DNA of 64,000 nucleotides from positions 2,046,001 to 2,110,000 of the forward strand of contig NZ_CP031447.1 in assembly GCF_003391095.1 (NCBI RefSeq), written 5' to 3'. Positions 34,326 to 43,328 of this stretch are shown here, piece by piece (the first letter of the stretch is position 1; the number at the start of each line of letters is the position of its first letter). The notes below the pieces were generated by a model. The model searched no databases. It saw nothing but the letters and a program-made list of their open reading frames with translations, and was not told the DNA's origin. Made by a program: the position numbers and the translations under genes. Origin of the DNA: Austwickia chelonae. GTDB taxonomy: Bacteria; Actinomycetota; Actinomycetes; Actinomycetales; Dermatophilaceae.

Positions 34326-35726
34326 TCAGCTGATCTTGCGAATTCCAGCCCCGCGGGCCAGCCCGAATCGAGCAGCGATCAGGTAGCAGATGAATGCCGC
34401 GATCATCGAGGTCAAGGCCGGAATATTCCAGCCCCACAGAAGATCGGGCACCATGGCGGACGCTCTGGCGACGAGATATCCGACAACCCAGGCGATCACC
34501 CCAGCAGGAACGTAAGTCGGTGCTTCAGAAGGGAGTTCGCCTCGAAGCCGCGATTCGTCAAGCTCTTTTCGCCACGAGCGACAGACGAAGTAGTCCGCGA
34601 TCATGATCGCTGCGATCGGCGGACACAGAATGCCCAGTTCGAACAGGAAGGGCTGGAAGAGTTTGGCGAAACCGAGCGCCGACATCAGCGAGCCGATCAG
34701 GCCCAATGCCACGGCGACGGTCGCTCGGGAGAGGTTGATCCCGCCGAGAGCATGTGCCGCGTTCACCACACCCAAGCTGGAGGGGTAGAGGTTCCAGTCG
34801 TTCACCTTGACGATCGACAGGACCAGGATGATGACGCCCAGCACACCGGAGGTGCTCTGGATGATCTCGATGACCACTCCAGCGTCGTCCGGGGTGGTGA
34901 CCTTCAGGGCGTGAGCCAGCAGGACCCCGATGACTCCGACGAAGTACTCGCCGAAGGTGACTCCGAGAACAGTCTGTTTCACCACGTCGGCGACATTGCG
35001 GTTGTAGCGCGCCATATCAGGGGTGAAGATCGCACCGATGATGAAACCACCGGCGACGAAGGTGGTCGCCGCAGCCAACGAGATCGGCTGTCCTGGAGGA
35101 GGAGTGGAGAAAAGTTCTGTTCCGTGCTGGGAGAGAACCTGGGCGACGGACCACACACACACCAAGAGGAATGCCGGTACGGCGACCCAGGCGACCCAGG
35201 ACATCGCGGCGAACCCGAGGGTCACGATCGCGGTGACCCCCAGCCCACCGAGCACGGCCCAGACCCAGATCGGCAGGAAGGGCATCAAGGTGTGAAGGCC
35301 TTCGGCGAAGACGGCGTTCTGGATCGCGAACCATCCCACCAGGGTGATCGCAACGACCAGGCCGACCACGGCAGAACCTGCGGTACCGAATCCTGACCAC
35401 CGAGCCAGGACAGAGGTTGACAGGCCCTCGCGAACTCCGGCCACTCCCAACATGATCGAGACCACTTCGAGGATCACCGAGCCCAGGGTGATCGCGATCA
35501 TCGCGTCCCAGAAGCTCAGACCGATGCCGATCGAGGCGGACAAGAGGAACTGGGCCAGAGCCGACAACATGCCGAAACGTTGGACCGCGACGGTCAACCA
35601 TCCGTAACGAGCATCGTCCGGCACCCTGACCAGGGCGTAGTCATCGTGTTCAGGAATCGACGACGAATTGTCTGCCGGAGTTTTCTCCGCAGTAGCTGCA
35701 CTCTGGGCAACAGGGGATGTAGCCAT
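34326..35726 (-). CDS. NCS1-family nucleobase/cation symporter (CodB-like)
   Basis: 466 residues with about 12 membrane segments. After a 50-residue hydrophilic lead, NCS1 hallmarks appear: WFAIQNAVFAEGL, AIFTPDMARYNRNVADV, LSIVKVNDWNLYPSSLGVVNA and CPPIAAIMIADYFVCR. The family imports cytosine, purines, allantoin or hydantoins with Na+ or H+. It follows a lipoprotein gene by 24 bases on the same strand, probably one operon. No cytosine deaminase or purine pathway gene is adjacent, so the substrate is open. Confidence 0.88.
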   Translation of the reverse strand: MATSPVAQSAATAEKTPADNSSSIPEHDDYALVRVPDDARYGWLTVAVQRFGMLSALAQFLLSASIGIGLSFWDAMIAITLGSVILEVVSIMLGVAGVREGLSTSVLARWSGFGTAGSAVVGLVVAITLVGWFAIQNAVFAEGLHTLMPFLPIWVWAVLGGLGVTAIVTLGFAAMSWVAWVAVPAFLLVCVWSVAQVLSQHGTELFSTPPPGQPISLAAATTFVAGGFIIGAIFTPDMARYNRNVADVVKQTVLGVTFGEYFVGVIGVLLAHALKVTTPDDAGVVIEIIQSTSGVLGVIILVLSIVKVNDWNLYPSSLGVVNAAHALGGINLSRATVAVALGLIGSLMSALGFAKLFQPFLFELGILCPPIAAIMIADYFVCRSWRKELDESRLRGELPSEAPTYVPAGVIAWVVGYLVARASAMVPDLLWGWNIPALTSMIAAFICYLIAARFGLARGAGIRKIS

Positions 35727-35750
35727 GATGTCCTTCCAGCTCAGCCAGGA

Positions 35751-36170
35751 TCAGGGGCACAGATGCTGCTTCGCGGCCGCGACGACGACCTCGGGTTTCT
35801 GCGCAGCCTGGGGGACCTTGCGCTCCTTGGCTTCGGTGCGGATCTGCTCAGCCATCGCATCGTCCTTGACCTCGGACTGCTTGACGACGCAGGCAAGCTT
35901 CATCAGAGCTTCGACGTCATCGGCCTGAGCCGGCTTGGCTCCGAGCTTGGCGACCGCGTCCTTCACTCCTTCTTCCACCTTGGAGACCGGGTGGGCCGAC
36001 ACCGCCGGGGCCGGCGGAGTGTTTTCGGAGCTTCCTGCGGAGCCGCCTTCCTTGGCATCTCCACCGCAGGCGGACAGCGACAGCATGGACAGGCAGATCA
36101 TGGCGACGCTCACCGACTTGGTGATCGTCTTCGCGCCTCCCGGACCGATCCCAGATCGATCGTTATACAT
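35751..36170 (-). CDS. Small lipoprotein upstream of the NCS1 permease
   Basis: 139 residues. After a 15-residue lead, a hydrophobic stretch ends in the lipobox LSAC followed by GGD, so it is a lipid-anchored surface protein. The mature part has two cysteines (MKLACVVK and the final QHLCP) that could form a disulfide, resembling small DUF732-like proteins, but this is weak. ATG 36170 has a GAGGGG site 6 bases upstream. Its fixed place before the permease suggests a joint transcript, though it is too small to be a standard substrate-binding protein. Confidence 0.7.
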   Translation of the reverse strand: MYNDRSGIGPGGAKTITKSVSVAMICLSMLSLSACGGDAKEGGSAGSSENTPPAPAVSAHPVSKVEEGVKDAVAKLGAKPAQADDVEALMKLACVVKQSEVKDDAMAEQIRTEAKERKVPQAAQKPEVVVAAAKQHLCP

Positions 36171-36897
36171 CAACAACCCCTCGCTGACCTCGAGAAACGT
36201 TGCAGCACTAAGGCGTTCAAGAGCCCGGCCGCACGACAGGTGAGATTCAACTACGTAGGCCACGAAGATGTAAAGCCCTGAAGACAATTCACTTACATTT
36301 TGGCTCCATTTTTCACCCAAAACGAGGGGGAGAAATCGCCCAGATCGAATCTGACCAGCAGATTTACTGCCGAAAATCCGAAATTGAGCGTTATGAAACC
36401 GAGTTGCTGGCAGGTAGGAACAGGCGTAGGGTGCCGACCGCCAGAAGTCTGAGGCAGAAGATAGGCCTCATTGCACCCTTTTCCATGGAGACTGCTGTCT
36501 GAATCGTTGAAATTTCATCAACATTCCGCGTCCGAATTATGTTCAATTCGGAGCAATTCCCCATACGTCGCATTGATTCGATAAATTCAATGCGGAGACT
36601 GTCTATGTTTGATGATCGAAAGACTCTCCGAGCAGCTAAAGAACGCGCTGCCCGAAGGCCCTGCTTCCGCGCAGAGCGCATCGCCGCCTGCTCCGGCCCG
36701 AAGAGGCCGCCATCCACCGTGATCGGCCAGGGGTGGTCAGTCCCCCGTCAACAGCGCTGCCACGCGGTCAGGCTCCTCCCCCACACGAAGAAGAAGCACG
36801 CGCAACGCTGCTACCGCCGATCACGCTCGGTATCAGAACACACCTTCTCGACCGTCAGCTGAGAGTCTCAGCACCGTTTCCTCAAAGGTGCCCTGGA
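36171..36897. other. 727-bp AT-richer gap upstream of the lipoprotein gene
   Basis: No gene I can support. The left part (about 36270-36640) is markedly AT-richer than its surroundings. An 8-bp inverted repeat CGCATTGA/TCAATGCG (36569-36576 and 36587-36594) is a candidate operator or hairpin. Open frames on both strands here lack ribosome sites and coding bias. It must hold the promoter of the lipoprotein-permease pair. Confidence 0.4.
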
Positions 36898-36961
36898 CAT
36901 GACAAGGCCTCGGCAGGCCCAGCCCGCTCAGAGGGGCTGGGCCTGCCGAGGCCTTGTCATG
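36898..36961 (-). terminator. Perfect 28-bp terminator hairpin of ppc
   Basis: Arms 36898-36925 and 36934-36961 are perfect complements with an 8-base loop, 16 bases beyond the ppc stop: the longest perfect hairpin noted in the window. Confidence 0.88.
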
Positions 36962-36976
36962 CACCGGTAAAAAAGG

Positions 36977-39700
36977 TCAGCCAGTGTTCTGCAGGCCGGC
37001 TGCGGCCCCGTTCATGGTCAGCAGCAGCACAGTCCGCCACCGCTTGACCATCTCCTCATCGGTCTGCCCCTCCTCGTCCAGCACGCCCTCACGCACCATC
37101 CGAAGAGCCCGGATCTGCAAGTGCGACAAGGCATTGATGTACGGGCGCCGCATGTCGATGGCATGGCGCAGATGAGGTTTACGTTCCAAGAGCTCATCCT
37201 GATCCAGGACCGCCAGCACAAGACGGCGAGTCAGGTCGTACTCCTCCAGGATCGTCGCCACCAGCTCAGGGCGCTCCCCCAGGTCCAGGAAAGCCTCGGC
37301 GAGCGCGCGATCAGCCTTGGCCAGACTCATCTCCGCGACGTCGATCAGCGACGCGAACAAGGTCCATTCCCGGTAGGCCTGCCTCAGCGAGTCCAGATCG
37401 TCGACTGCGGCGAGGCCCGATCCGAGCCCGTACCAGCCGGGAATGTTGACCCGGGCCTGTGCCCAGGCGAAGACCCAGGGGATGGCCCTCAGGTCGGCCA
37501 GTGAACGTCCGGTCTCACCCCCGCTGCGCCGGGAGGGCCGGGAGCCCAGCCGTAGCTCACCCAACTCGTCCAATGGGCTGGCCTGAGCCAGCAGGTCTGC
37601 GATCCCTGGAGATTCCACCAAGGCCCGGTAGGCACGCTGAGAGGCCTCGTCGATGGTCGAGGACAGATCGGCATAGGAGCGGCACGTCTCCCCCCGGCGT
37701 CTGGCACGCTCCGGCTCATCGGTCAACAGGACCGCGCTGGTCAATCGTTCCAGGTGCCGTTGGGCGATCATCACATCGCCGTAGCGGGCCGCGATCACTT
37801 CACCTTGTTCGGTCACTTTGAAACGGCCGTCGACCGACCCCGTCGGTTGGGCCAGGATCGCCCGGTGCAATGGGCCACCGCCCCGCCCGAGGGAGCCTCC
37901 TCGACCGTGGAAGAGCGTCATCCGCACGTCATGGCGGCGGGCCCAGGCCGACAGTCTCGACTGTGCCCGGTCGAGGGTGAGCGTCGCACTGGCGGGGCCG
38001 ACGTCCTTCGCCGAGTCCGAGTAGCCGAGCATGATCTCCACATGACGTCCGGTGGACTGCAGCCAGGCGATCGTGCTGGGTAGTTCGATCCATTCGTGGA
38101 GAGTCACTTCTGCGCACCGCAGGTCCTCGCCGGTCTCGAAGAGGGGAACCACGTCGAGCCGGAGTGGTCGGTCGCCCACGGCGAGCCGGGCCAGGGCACG
38201 GACGGCCACCAGGTGGGCTGCGCACTGGCTGAAGCTGACGATGTACCGACCGCAGCTGCGTTCCCCCCAGCGTTCCTGCAGATAAGCCATCACCCGCAAG
38301 GTGTCGAGCAGCTCGGTGGTGCGCTCGGACAGTTCGGCCATCCGCCGCCCGGAGACACCTTCGGGCCAGCCCCGGGTGGCCAGCTCGTCCAGGAAGATCG
38401 GGTTCTGGGCCGCGCTCTCGGGGTCTTCCACGGAGTCCAGACCGCTGAGCAGCTCCACCAGCGCAGCCTGATGGACCTCGCTGTGCTGACGGACCTCCAG
38501 CTCGGCCAAGTGGAATCCGAAGGTCTCGACCAGCCAGATGAGCTGTTGCAGTTCGCCACGGGCTGCGCGGGTATCGCCGGCTGCGATCAGGCTGTCCTGC
38601 ACCAGTGCCAGGTCGGCCAGCATCTCCTGCGGCCCGGTGTAGGCCATTCCGGTCTTCTCGCGGCGGGTCAGATCCAATCGGGCCACTACCACGAGCATCT
38701 TCTGGCGGTGTGGCTCTCCGGGGGAATCCTTCACGATCTGGGCGATCACATCAGGTAGCCGGACCGCGTCATTGGCCAGCGCTTCCATCAGCGCGTCCGA
38801 GGGAGGGGTGCTGATCTCGTCCACGGTCAGGGTACGAGCGATCCGGTCGGCGTGCTGGGCCAGTGCGGCCAAGGCGTGTTGGGCCTGCGCGGCCATGGTG
38901 CGCCGGGTCACTTCGGCGGTGACATACGGATTGCCGTCGCGGTCGCCGCCGACCCAGCTACCGAATCGGACGAAAGCCGGGGGCATCTCCTGAGCTCCCA
39001 GGCCTTCGTGCACGGCCCGGTAGAGCCTGGGCACCGCCCGGAACAAGGTCTGGTCGAAGACCGTCAAGATCGACTTGACCTCGTCACCCGGCTCGGGTCT
39101 GGTCCGACGCAGGGTCGACGTACGTTGCAGGATGTCGATGTCCTCCAGCATCCGCCGACGCGCGAAATCGCGTTCCAGGCTGCCGGACCACGGGTCGTCG
39201 AAACGGTCGAGCTGTTCAGAGATCCGTACCAGCGCCGTGGTCACCGCACGACGTCGGGCCTCAGTCGGATGCGCCGTCAATACCGGATGGATCCTCAGGT
39301 CGGCGACCTGACGAGCTGCGGACTCGCCGATCTCGGCGATAGCTGCGCCCACGCCGCCGGCTTCGACGCCGGTCCCGAAATCCCGGGCCTCGGCGCGCAA
39401 GGACCGCGCACGTAGTCGTTCGTCGGCCAAGTTCGTCAGGTGCAGGTGAACAGTCACCGTCCGGGCGAGCAAGGCTGCGGTGTCGTCGTCCATCCCGGCC
39501 ACGACCTCCCGAGCCCGGGTGAAGGCCCCCGCGTCACCGGTGTCGGCCGATGCCTCCACCAGGGTCTGCATGAGGTCGACGAGATCGGACAGACCGGCCT
39601 CACGCAACACCGTGGCATGCAAAGAGGTCAACAGATCCAGATCACGAGAAACCCGCGGCAGGTCGGACGAAGCCGGTGCCGCGGAAGAAGCTCCGCTCAT
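36977..39700 (-). CDS. ppc: Phosphoenolpyruvate carboxylase
   Basis: About 907 residues, normal for the family. Catalytic segments visible: VLTAHPTEARRR (active His), FGSWVGGDRDGNP, GYSDSAKDVGPASA, and FHGRGGSLGRGGGP; the C-terminal motif ends MNGAAAGLQNTG as in other PEPCs. It fixes bicarbonate onto PEP to give oxaloacetate, replenishing the TCA cycle. The ATG at 39700 has TAGCAT 7 bases upstream (leaderless) and a GGTGGGT directly before it; the frame opens 3 codons earlier at 39709. Transcription ends at the 28-bp hairpin. Confidence 0.95.
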   Translation of the reverse strand: MSGASSAAPASSDLPRVSRDLDLLTSLHATVLREAGLSDLVDLMQTLVEASADTGDAGAFTRAREVVAGMDDDTAALLARTVTVHLHLTNLADERLRARSLRAEARDFGTGVEAGGVGAAIAEIGESAARQVADLRIHPVLTAHPTEARRRAVTTALVRISEQLDRFDDPWSGSLERDFARRRMLEDIDILQRTSTLRRTRPEPGDEVKSILTVFDQTLFRAVPRLYRAVHEGLGAQEMPPAFVRFGSWVGGDRDGNPYVTAEVTRRTMAAQAQHALAALAQHADRIARTLTVDEISTPPSDALMEALANDAVRLPDVIAQIVKDSPGEPHRQKMLVVVARLDLTRREKTGMAYTGPQEMLADLALVQDSLIAAGDTRAARGELQQLIWLVETFGFHLAELEVRQHSEVHQAALVELLSGLDSVEDPESAAQNPIFLDELATRGWPEGVSGRRMAELSERTTELLDTLRVMAYLQERWGERSCGRYIVSFSQCAAHLVAVRALARLAVGDRPLRLDVVPLFETGEDLRCAEVTLHEWIELPSTIAWLQSTGRHVEIMLGYSDSAKDVGPASATLTLDRAQSRLSAWARRHDVRMTLFHGRGGSLGRGGGPLHRAILAQPTGSVDGRFKVTEQGEVIAARYGDVMIAQRHLERLTSAVLLTDEPERARRRGETCRSYADLSSTIDEASQRAYRALVESPGIADLLAQASPLDELGELRLGSRPSRRSGGETGRSLADLRAIPWVFAWAQARVNIPGWYGLGSGLAAVDDLDSLRQAYREWTLFASLIDVAEMSLAKADRALAEAFLDLGERPELVATILEEYDLTRRLVLAVLDQDELLERKPHLRHAIDMRRPYINALSHLQIRALRMVREGVLDEEGQTDEEMVKRWRTVLLLTMNGAAAGLQNTG

Positions 39701-39707
39701 ACCCACC

Positions 39708-39713
39708 ATGCTA
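39708..39713 (-). promoter_or_regulatory. -10 element TAGCAT of a probable leaderless ppc promoter
   Basis: TANNNT hexamer 7 bases before ATG 39700 on the minus strand. A GGTGGGT lies between, so an alternative leadered start cannot be excluded. Confidence 0.4.
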
Positions 39714-39860
39714 GGAAAATTCGCGCCCCCGCTCTCCTGCAGGTTCGCCGTATGGACGCTCCTGTCCCGCTACCCGTGGACTGAACAACCGACGTAGACC
39801 CGTTGTGGCAAGCTCAGGTCCAGGTGCGTCCCTGACGCTGATCAAGACGCCGCCGACTCT

Positions 39861-41573
39861 TCATCGCGTGGTCCGCCGCCGCCGAAGAACCCGCTTCAGG
39901 GCCTTCGTGTGTTCCTTGGAAGCCCGCGCCTCCCCCATCGGTCGGCCCACATAGGTGCCGAGGCTGACCCCGGCAGCCAGAGCGAGGCCCACTGTTCCGG
40001 CCGACATCAGCGTCACGAGCCCCTCGTCGGAGGCCGTGCCCACATAGTCGTACAACCCGCGATAGACCATGCCGCCGGGCAGCAGGGTCACCAATCCGGC
40101 AGTCGTGATCGCCAGGGAAGGCACCCGGCAGAAGCGTCCCAACGCCGGAGCGAAGAGACCCACCGCGAAAGCACCGATAGCGCTGGCCGGAGCGATCGAC
40201 AGCTGGAGAAAAACGCCCACCAGATAAGCGGACCATCCCAAAGCTCCGGTCACCAGGGACACCAGGACGGTACGCGGCCCCGAGTAGGTCGTGATCGCGA
40301 AGGCCGCCGAGACCAATGCCGCCAAACTGATCTGCGAAGTGACCGAAGGTGCGAAACCGAGGGTCGGTGAGATGTAGGCCGGGACCCCGGCCCGGTTACC
40401 CAGGCCCAGCACTATCAAGATCCCCACCACGACCCCCAAGGTCATCAGCAGGACCTCGAAACCGCGACCGGTGGCTGTCACATAATAACCGTCGATGGCG
40501 TCCTGAGCTGCTCCGACGAGTTGCAACCCGGCGAGGAGCACCACGATCCCCGCGGTCACGACCACCGAGGGGGACATCGACCCGAGGCCGACGACATCAT
40601 GAGCACGCGCATACATCAGGACCATGGCGACCCCGGTGGGGATCGCTCCTCCGATGATCTGCGCGAAGAAGGCAGCAAGCCCTCGACGGGAGACCCACAA
40701 CAGAGCACGGTCGATGAAGGCCGCCGTCACCAGGGTGAGGACGATCTCCTGCCGGCTTCCGTCGAGCAGAGCCGCGATCGCCCCGGCCAGACCAGCATTG
40801 GCAGCGGTGACCACATCACGGTGGTAAAGATGCGGGCGCCGCATGATCTCGGTGAACCGTTCGCGGGCTTCCTCGATGGGAATCGGGTCCTGGGCGAGCG
40901 CAGCCACCAGTTTCTGGATGCGTCGCAGCCGGTCGAAGTCGGAGGTCCGGTTGGACACGACCCGCATCACGGTGACCGGGTCATGCCGCTCTCCTCGATG
41001 GTGGGAGACGGTGATCGAGGTGAAGGTGACGTCGACGTGCACGGAACGCAGGCCGTAGGCGTGAGTCAGCTGGATCGCCGTGGCCGTGACATCGGCGGCG
41101 GAAGAACCCGTGGTGAGCAGAGCCTCGGCGATCCGCATCGCCAGGTCGATCACTGCGCGGGCGCGGGCTTCTTCGACACCGTCGTCCGCTGGCTGTATCC
41201 GCATACCCCAGGTGGGCGGGGCTCCTTCGACAGCGTGCAGGAAGCGGTTCCGCAGCCGGGTGCGACGTTCGGCGTCCAAAGGCCACCGTTGGATGGCTGC
41301 TCGGCTGCGGAAAACCGATTTGGCAGCGGCGCTTTCCGCAGCAGGAGCGGCATCGTCCAGGGGGCTGCGCAGCTCTGGTTGCGCCGAGGCGAGCGGGAGT
41401 GGCGAGGTCACCGATTTGGTAGCGATAGGACCGGTCTCGTGGATGCTCGGTACCGGATGTGCTTGGTCTTTTCCGGCGGGTTGGATCGCGCCGTCGTTCT
41501 TGTCGCCGCCTGCGGTGCCGGACCTCTCGGAGTTCCGGTCCTGGCCGTCCTCCGGCGTGTCGTCATGCGCCAT
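39861..41573 (-). CDS. Threonine/serine exporter (ThrE) family protein
   Basis: About 570 residues. A hydrophilic 130-residue lead precedes the ThrE N-terminal domain (VIDLAMRIAEALLTTGSSAADVTATAIQLTHAYGL in outline, then VDVTFTSITVSHHRG) and a C-terminal set of about ten membrane segments, including ITTAGLVTLLPGGMVYRGLYDY. ThrE of Corynebacterium exports threonine and serine using the proton gradient. The start is uncertain: ATG 41573 is preferred over upstream codons in an open frame reaching 41636. It is divergent from the aminopeptidase gene, and export of amino acids released by peptide hydrolysis would fit that pairing. Confidence 0.88.
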   Translation of the reverse strand: MAHDDTPEDGQDRNSERSGTAGGDKNDGAIQPAGKDQAHPVPSIHETGPIATKSVTSPLPLASAQPELRSPLDDAAPAAESAAAKSVFRSRAAIQRWPLDAERRTRLRNRFLHAVEGAPPTWGMRIQPADDGVEEARARAVIDLAMRIAEALLTTGSSAADVTATAIQLTHAYGLRSVHVDVTFTSITVSHHRGERHDPVTVMRVVSNRTSDFDRLRRIQKLVAALAQDPIPIEEARERFTEIMRRPHLYHRDVVTAANAGLAGAIAALLDGSRQEIVLTLVTAAFIDRALLWVSRRGLAAFFAQIIGGAIPTGVAMVLMYARAHDVVGLGSMSPSVVVTAGIVVLLAGLQLVGAAQDAIDGYYVTATGRGFEVLLMTLGVVVGILIVLGLGNRAGVPAYISPTLGFAPSVTSQISLAALVSAAFAITTYSGPRTVLVSLVTGALGWSAYLVGVFLQLSIAPASAIGAFAVGLFAPALGRFCRVPSLAITTAGLVTLLPGGMVYRGLYDYVGTASDEGLVTLMSAGTVGLALAAGVSLGTYVGRPMGEARASKEHTKALKRVLRRRRTTR

Positions 41574-41725
41574 GTCCCACCCTGTCCCCGCTTTCACCCC
41601 GCCCAGTGTGCGACCAGATTCAGCGACGCCGGGCACCTATCGCAAATCACCTGTTCAAAGAACACTTCCGGGCGTTTCGCCGCGTCTGGTGCGGCCATGG
41701 ATATGGCCATGGCAGAGTGGCGTTC

Positions 41726-43231
41726 GTGAGTGAGAAACAGACGAAGGCAGAGCACCGGGGCATCCCTTCCACCGAAGCATTCCGTCGTTATATCTCTTCG
41801 GGTTGGGCCTCTTCGCAGGACCCCCTGCCCGAACGGGCCGAGGTCGCCGACCATGCTGCGCGACGACGCGCACGATTGTCCGATTTCTTCCCCGGCGAAC
41901 GGCTCGTGATCCCGGCTGGAGGTCTGAAGGTCCGCAGCAACGACTGCGACTACATGTTCCGACCGCACAGCGCCTTCGCCCATCTGACCGGGCTGGGTGC
42001 CGACCGGGAGCCGGACGCGGTGCTGGTGTTGGAGCCGACCGAGAACGGACATGAGTCGATCCTGTACTTTCGTCCGTCGGCCGGCCGGGACAGCGAAGAA
42101 TTCTTCACCGACAGCAGGTACGGAGAGTACTGGGTCGGTTCACGTCCGACCTTGGCCTCGACACAGGCCGAGCTGGGCCTGGAATGCCGTGACCTGTCCT
42201 GCTTCGAGAACGAGGTCGGCAAAGACGTCGGTAGCGTCCAGGTCAGGGTCGTCCGGGATGCCGACGACCAGGTGGCGGTCCAGGTCGATGCGGTCCGGGC
42301 CACCGCGCTCACCGAGGGCGTCTCCGCGGAGGAGGCGGCACAGAGCACGCAGGAGTCCGACCTGGAGTTGGCCCGGGTGCTGTCGACGATGCGTCTGGTG
42401 AAGGATTCCTGGGAGATCGATCAGATGCGTCAGGCCTGCGCGGCCACGGCCCGTGCCTTCGAAGCCGTGGTCGCCGAATTCCCCGAGGCGATCCGTCGAG
42501 GACGCGGTGAGCGGTGGATCGAGGGCACCTTCAACCGGACAGCCCGCCACGAAGGAAATGGCGTCGGCTACGAGTCGATCTGCGCCGCCGCCGATCACGC
42601 GAACACCCTCCATTGGATCCGCAATACCGGAGACGTCAAGGAAGGCGATCTGCTGTTACTGGACGCCGGCGTCGAGATGGACTCGCTGTTCACTGCGGAC
42701 ATCACCCGCACGATGCCGGTGTCGGGCACCTTCACACCCGCTCAACGCCGCGTGTACGAAGCGGTCCATGCCGCACAAGCCGCCGGTTTCGCCGCGATCC
42801 GACCAGGCAACCGCTTCAAGGACATCCATGCCGCGGCGATCCGGGTGATCGCCGAACATCTGCACCAGTGGGGTCTGCTGCCCGCAGGCACCACGGTGGA
42901 AGATTCCCTCGACCAGGAGCACGGTCAGTGGCACCGCCGATGGATGGTGCACGGTACCAGCCACCATCTCGGCCTGGACGTCCACGACTGCGCCCGAGCT
43001 CTCCGGGAGGACTACATGGACGCCGAGCTACGTCCCGGGATGATCCTCACCGTGGAACCCGGTCTGTACTTCAAGGAGGACGACCTGCTGGTTCCCGAAG
43101 AGCTGCGGGGTATCGGTGTCCGGATCGAGGATGACGTCCTGGTCACCGAGGAGGGATGCGAGATACTCAGCCCGCACCTGCCCTCGCAGGTCGACGAGGT
43201 GGAGGCCTGGCTGGCGAAACTCCTGCCTTGA
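41726..43231 (+). CDS. pepP: M24 metallopeptidase, Xaa-Pro aminopeptidase (PepP type)
   Basis: 501 residues from GTG 41726. An N-terminal creatinase-type domain (RLVIPAGGLKVRSNDCDYMFRPHSAFAHLTG) is followed by the pita-bread domain with all five metal ligands: LLLDAGVEMDSLFTADITRT (two Asp), HGTSHHLGLDVHD (His), ILTVEPGLYF (Glu) and VRIEDDVLVTEEG (Glu). It removes an N-terminal residue that precedes proline, with two Mn ions. The upstream open frame overlaps the divergent ThrE gene and is not needed. A hairpin ends the unit before the convergent ABC permease. Confidence 0.92.
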   Translation: MSEKQTKAEHRGIPSTEAFRRYISSGWASSQDPLPERAEVADHAARRRARLSDFFPGERLVIPAGGLKVRSNDCDYMFRPHSAFAHLTGLGADREPDAVLVLEPTENGHESILYFRPSAGRDSEEFFTDSRYGEYWVGSRPTLASTQAELGLECRDLSCFENEVGKDVGSVQVRVVRDADDQVAVQVDAVRATALTEGVSAEEAAQSTQESDLELARVLSTMRLVKDSWEIDQMRQACAATARAFEAVVAEFPEAIRRGRGERWIEGTFNRTARHEGNGVGYESICAAADHANTLHWIRNTGDVKEGDLLLLDAGVEMDSLFTADITRTMPVSGTFTPAQRRVYEAVHAAQAAGFAAIRPGNRFKDIHAAAIRVIAEHLHQWGLLPAGTTVEDSLDQEHGQWHRRWMVHGTSHHLGLDVHDCARALREDYMDAELRPGMILTVEPGLYFKEDDLLVPEELRGIGVRIEDDVLVTEEGCEILSPHLPSQVDEVEAWLAKLLP

Positions 43232-43276
43232 AACTACCTTGATCGATTCCCCCAAGTCCCCACCGGGGAATCAACC

Positions 43277-43321
43277 GCGTCGGGGCGACCTGAGCTGTCC
43301 ACAGCCCGGTCACCCCGACGC
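43277..43321. terminator. 14-bp hairpin between convergent pepP and ABC permease genes
   Basis: Arms 43277-43290 and 43308-43321 pair with one mismatch around a 17-base loop; placed between two stops, so likely bidirectional. Confidence 0.65.
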
Positions 43322-43328
43322 AGCTTGC

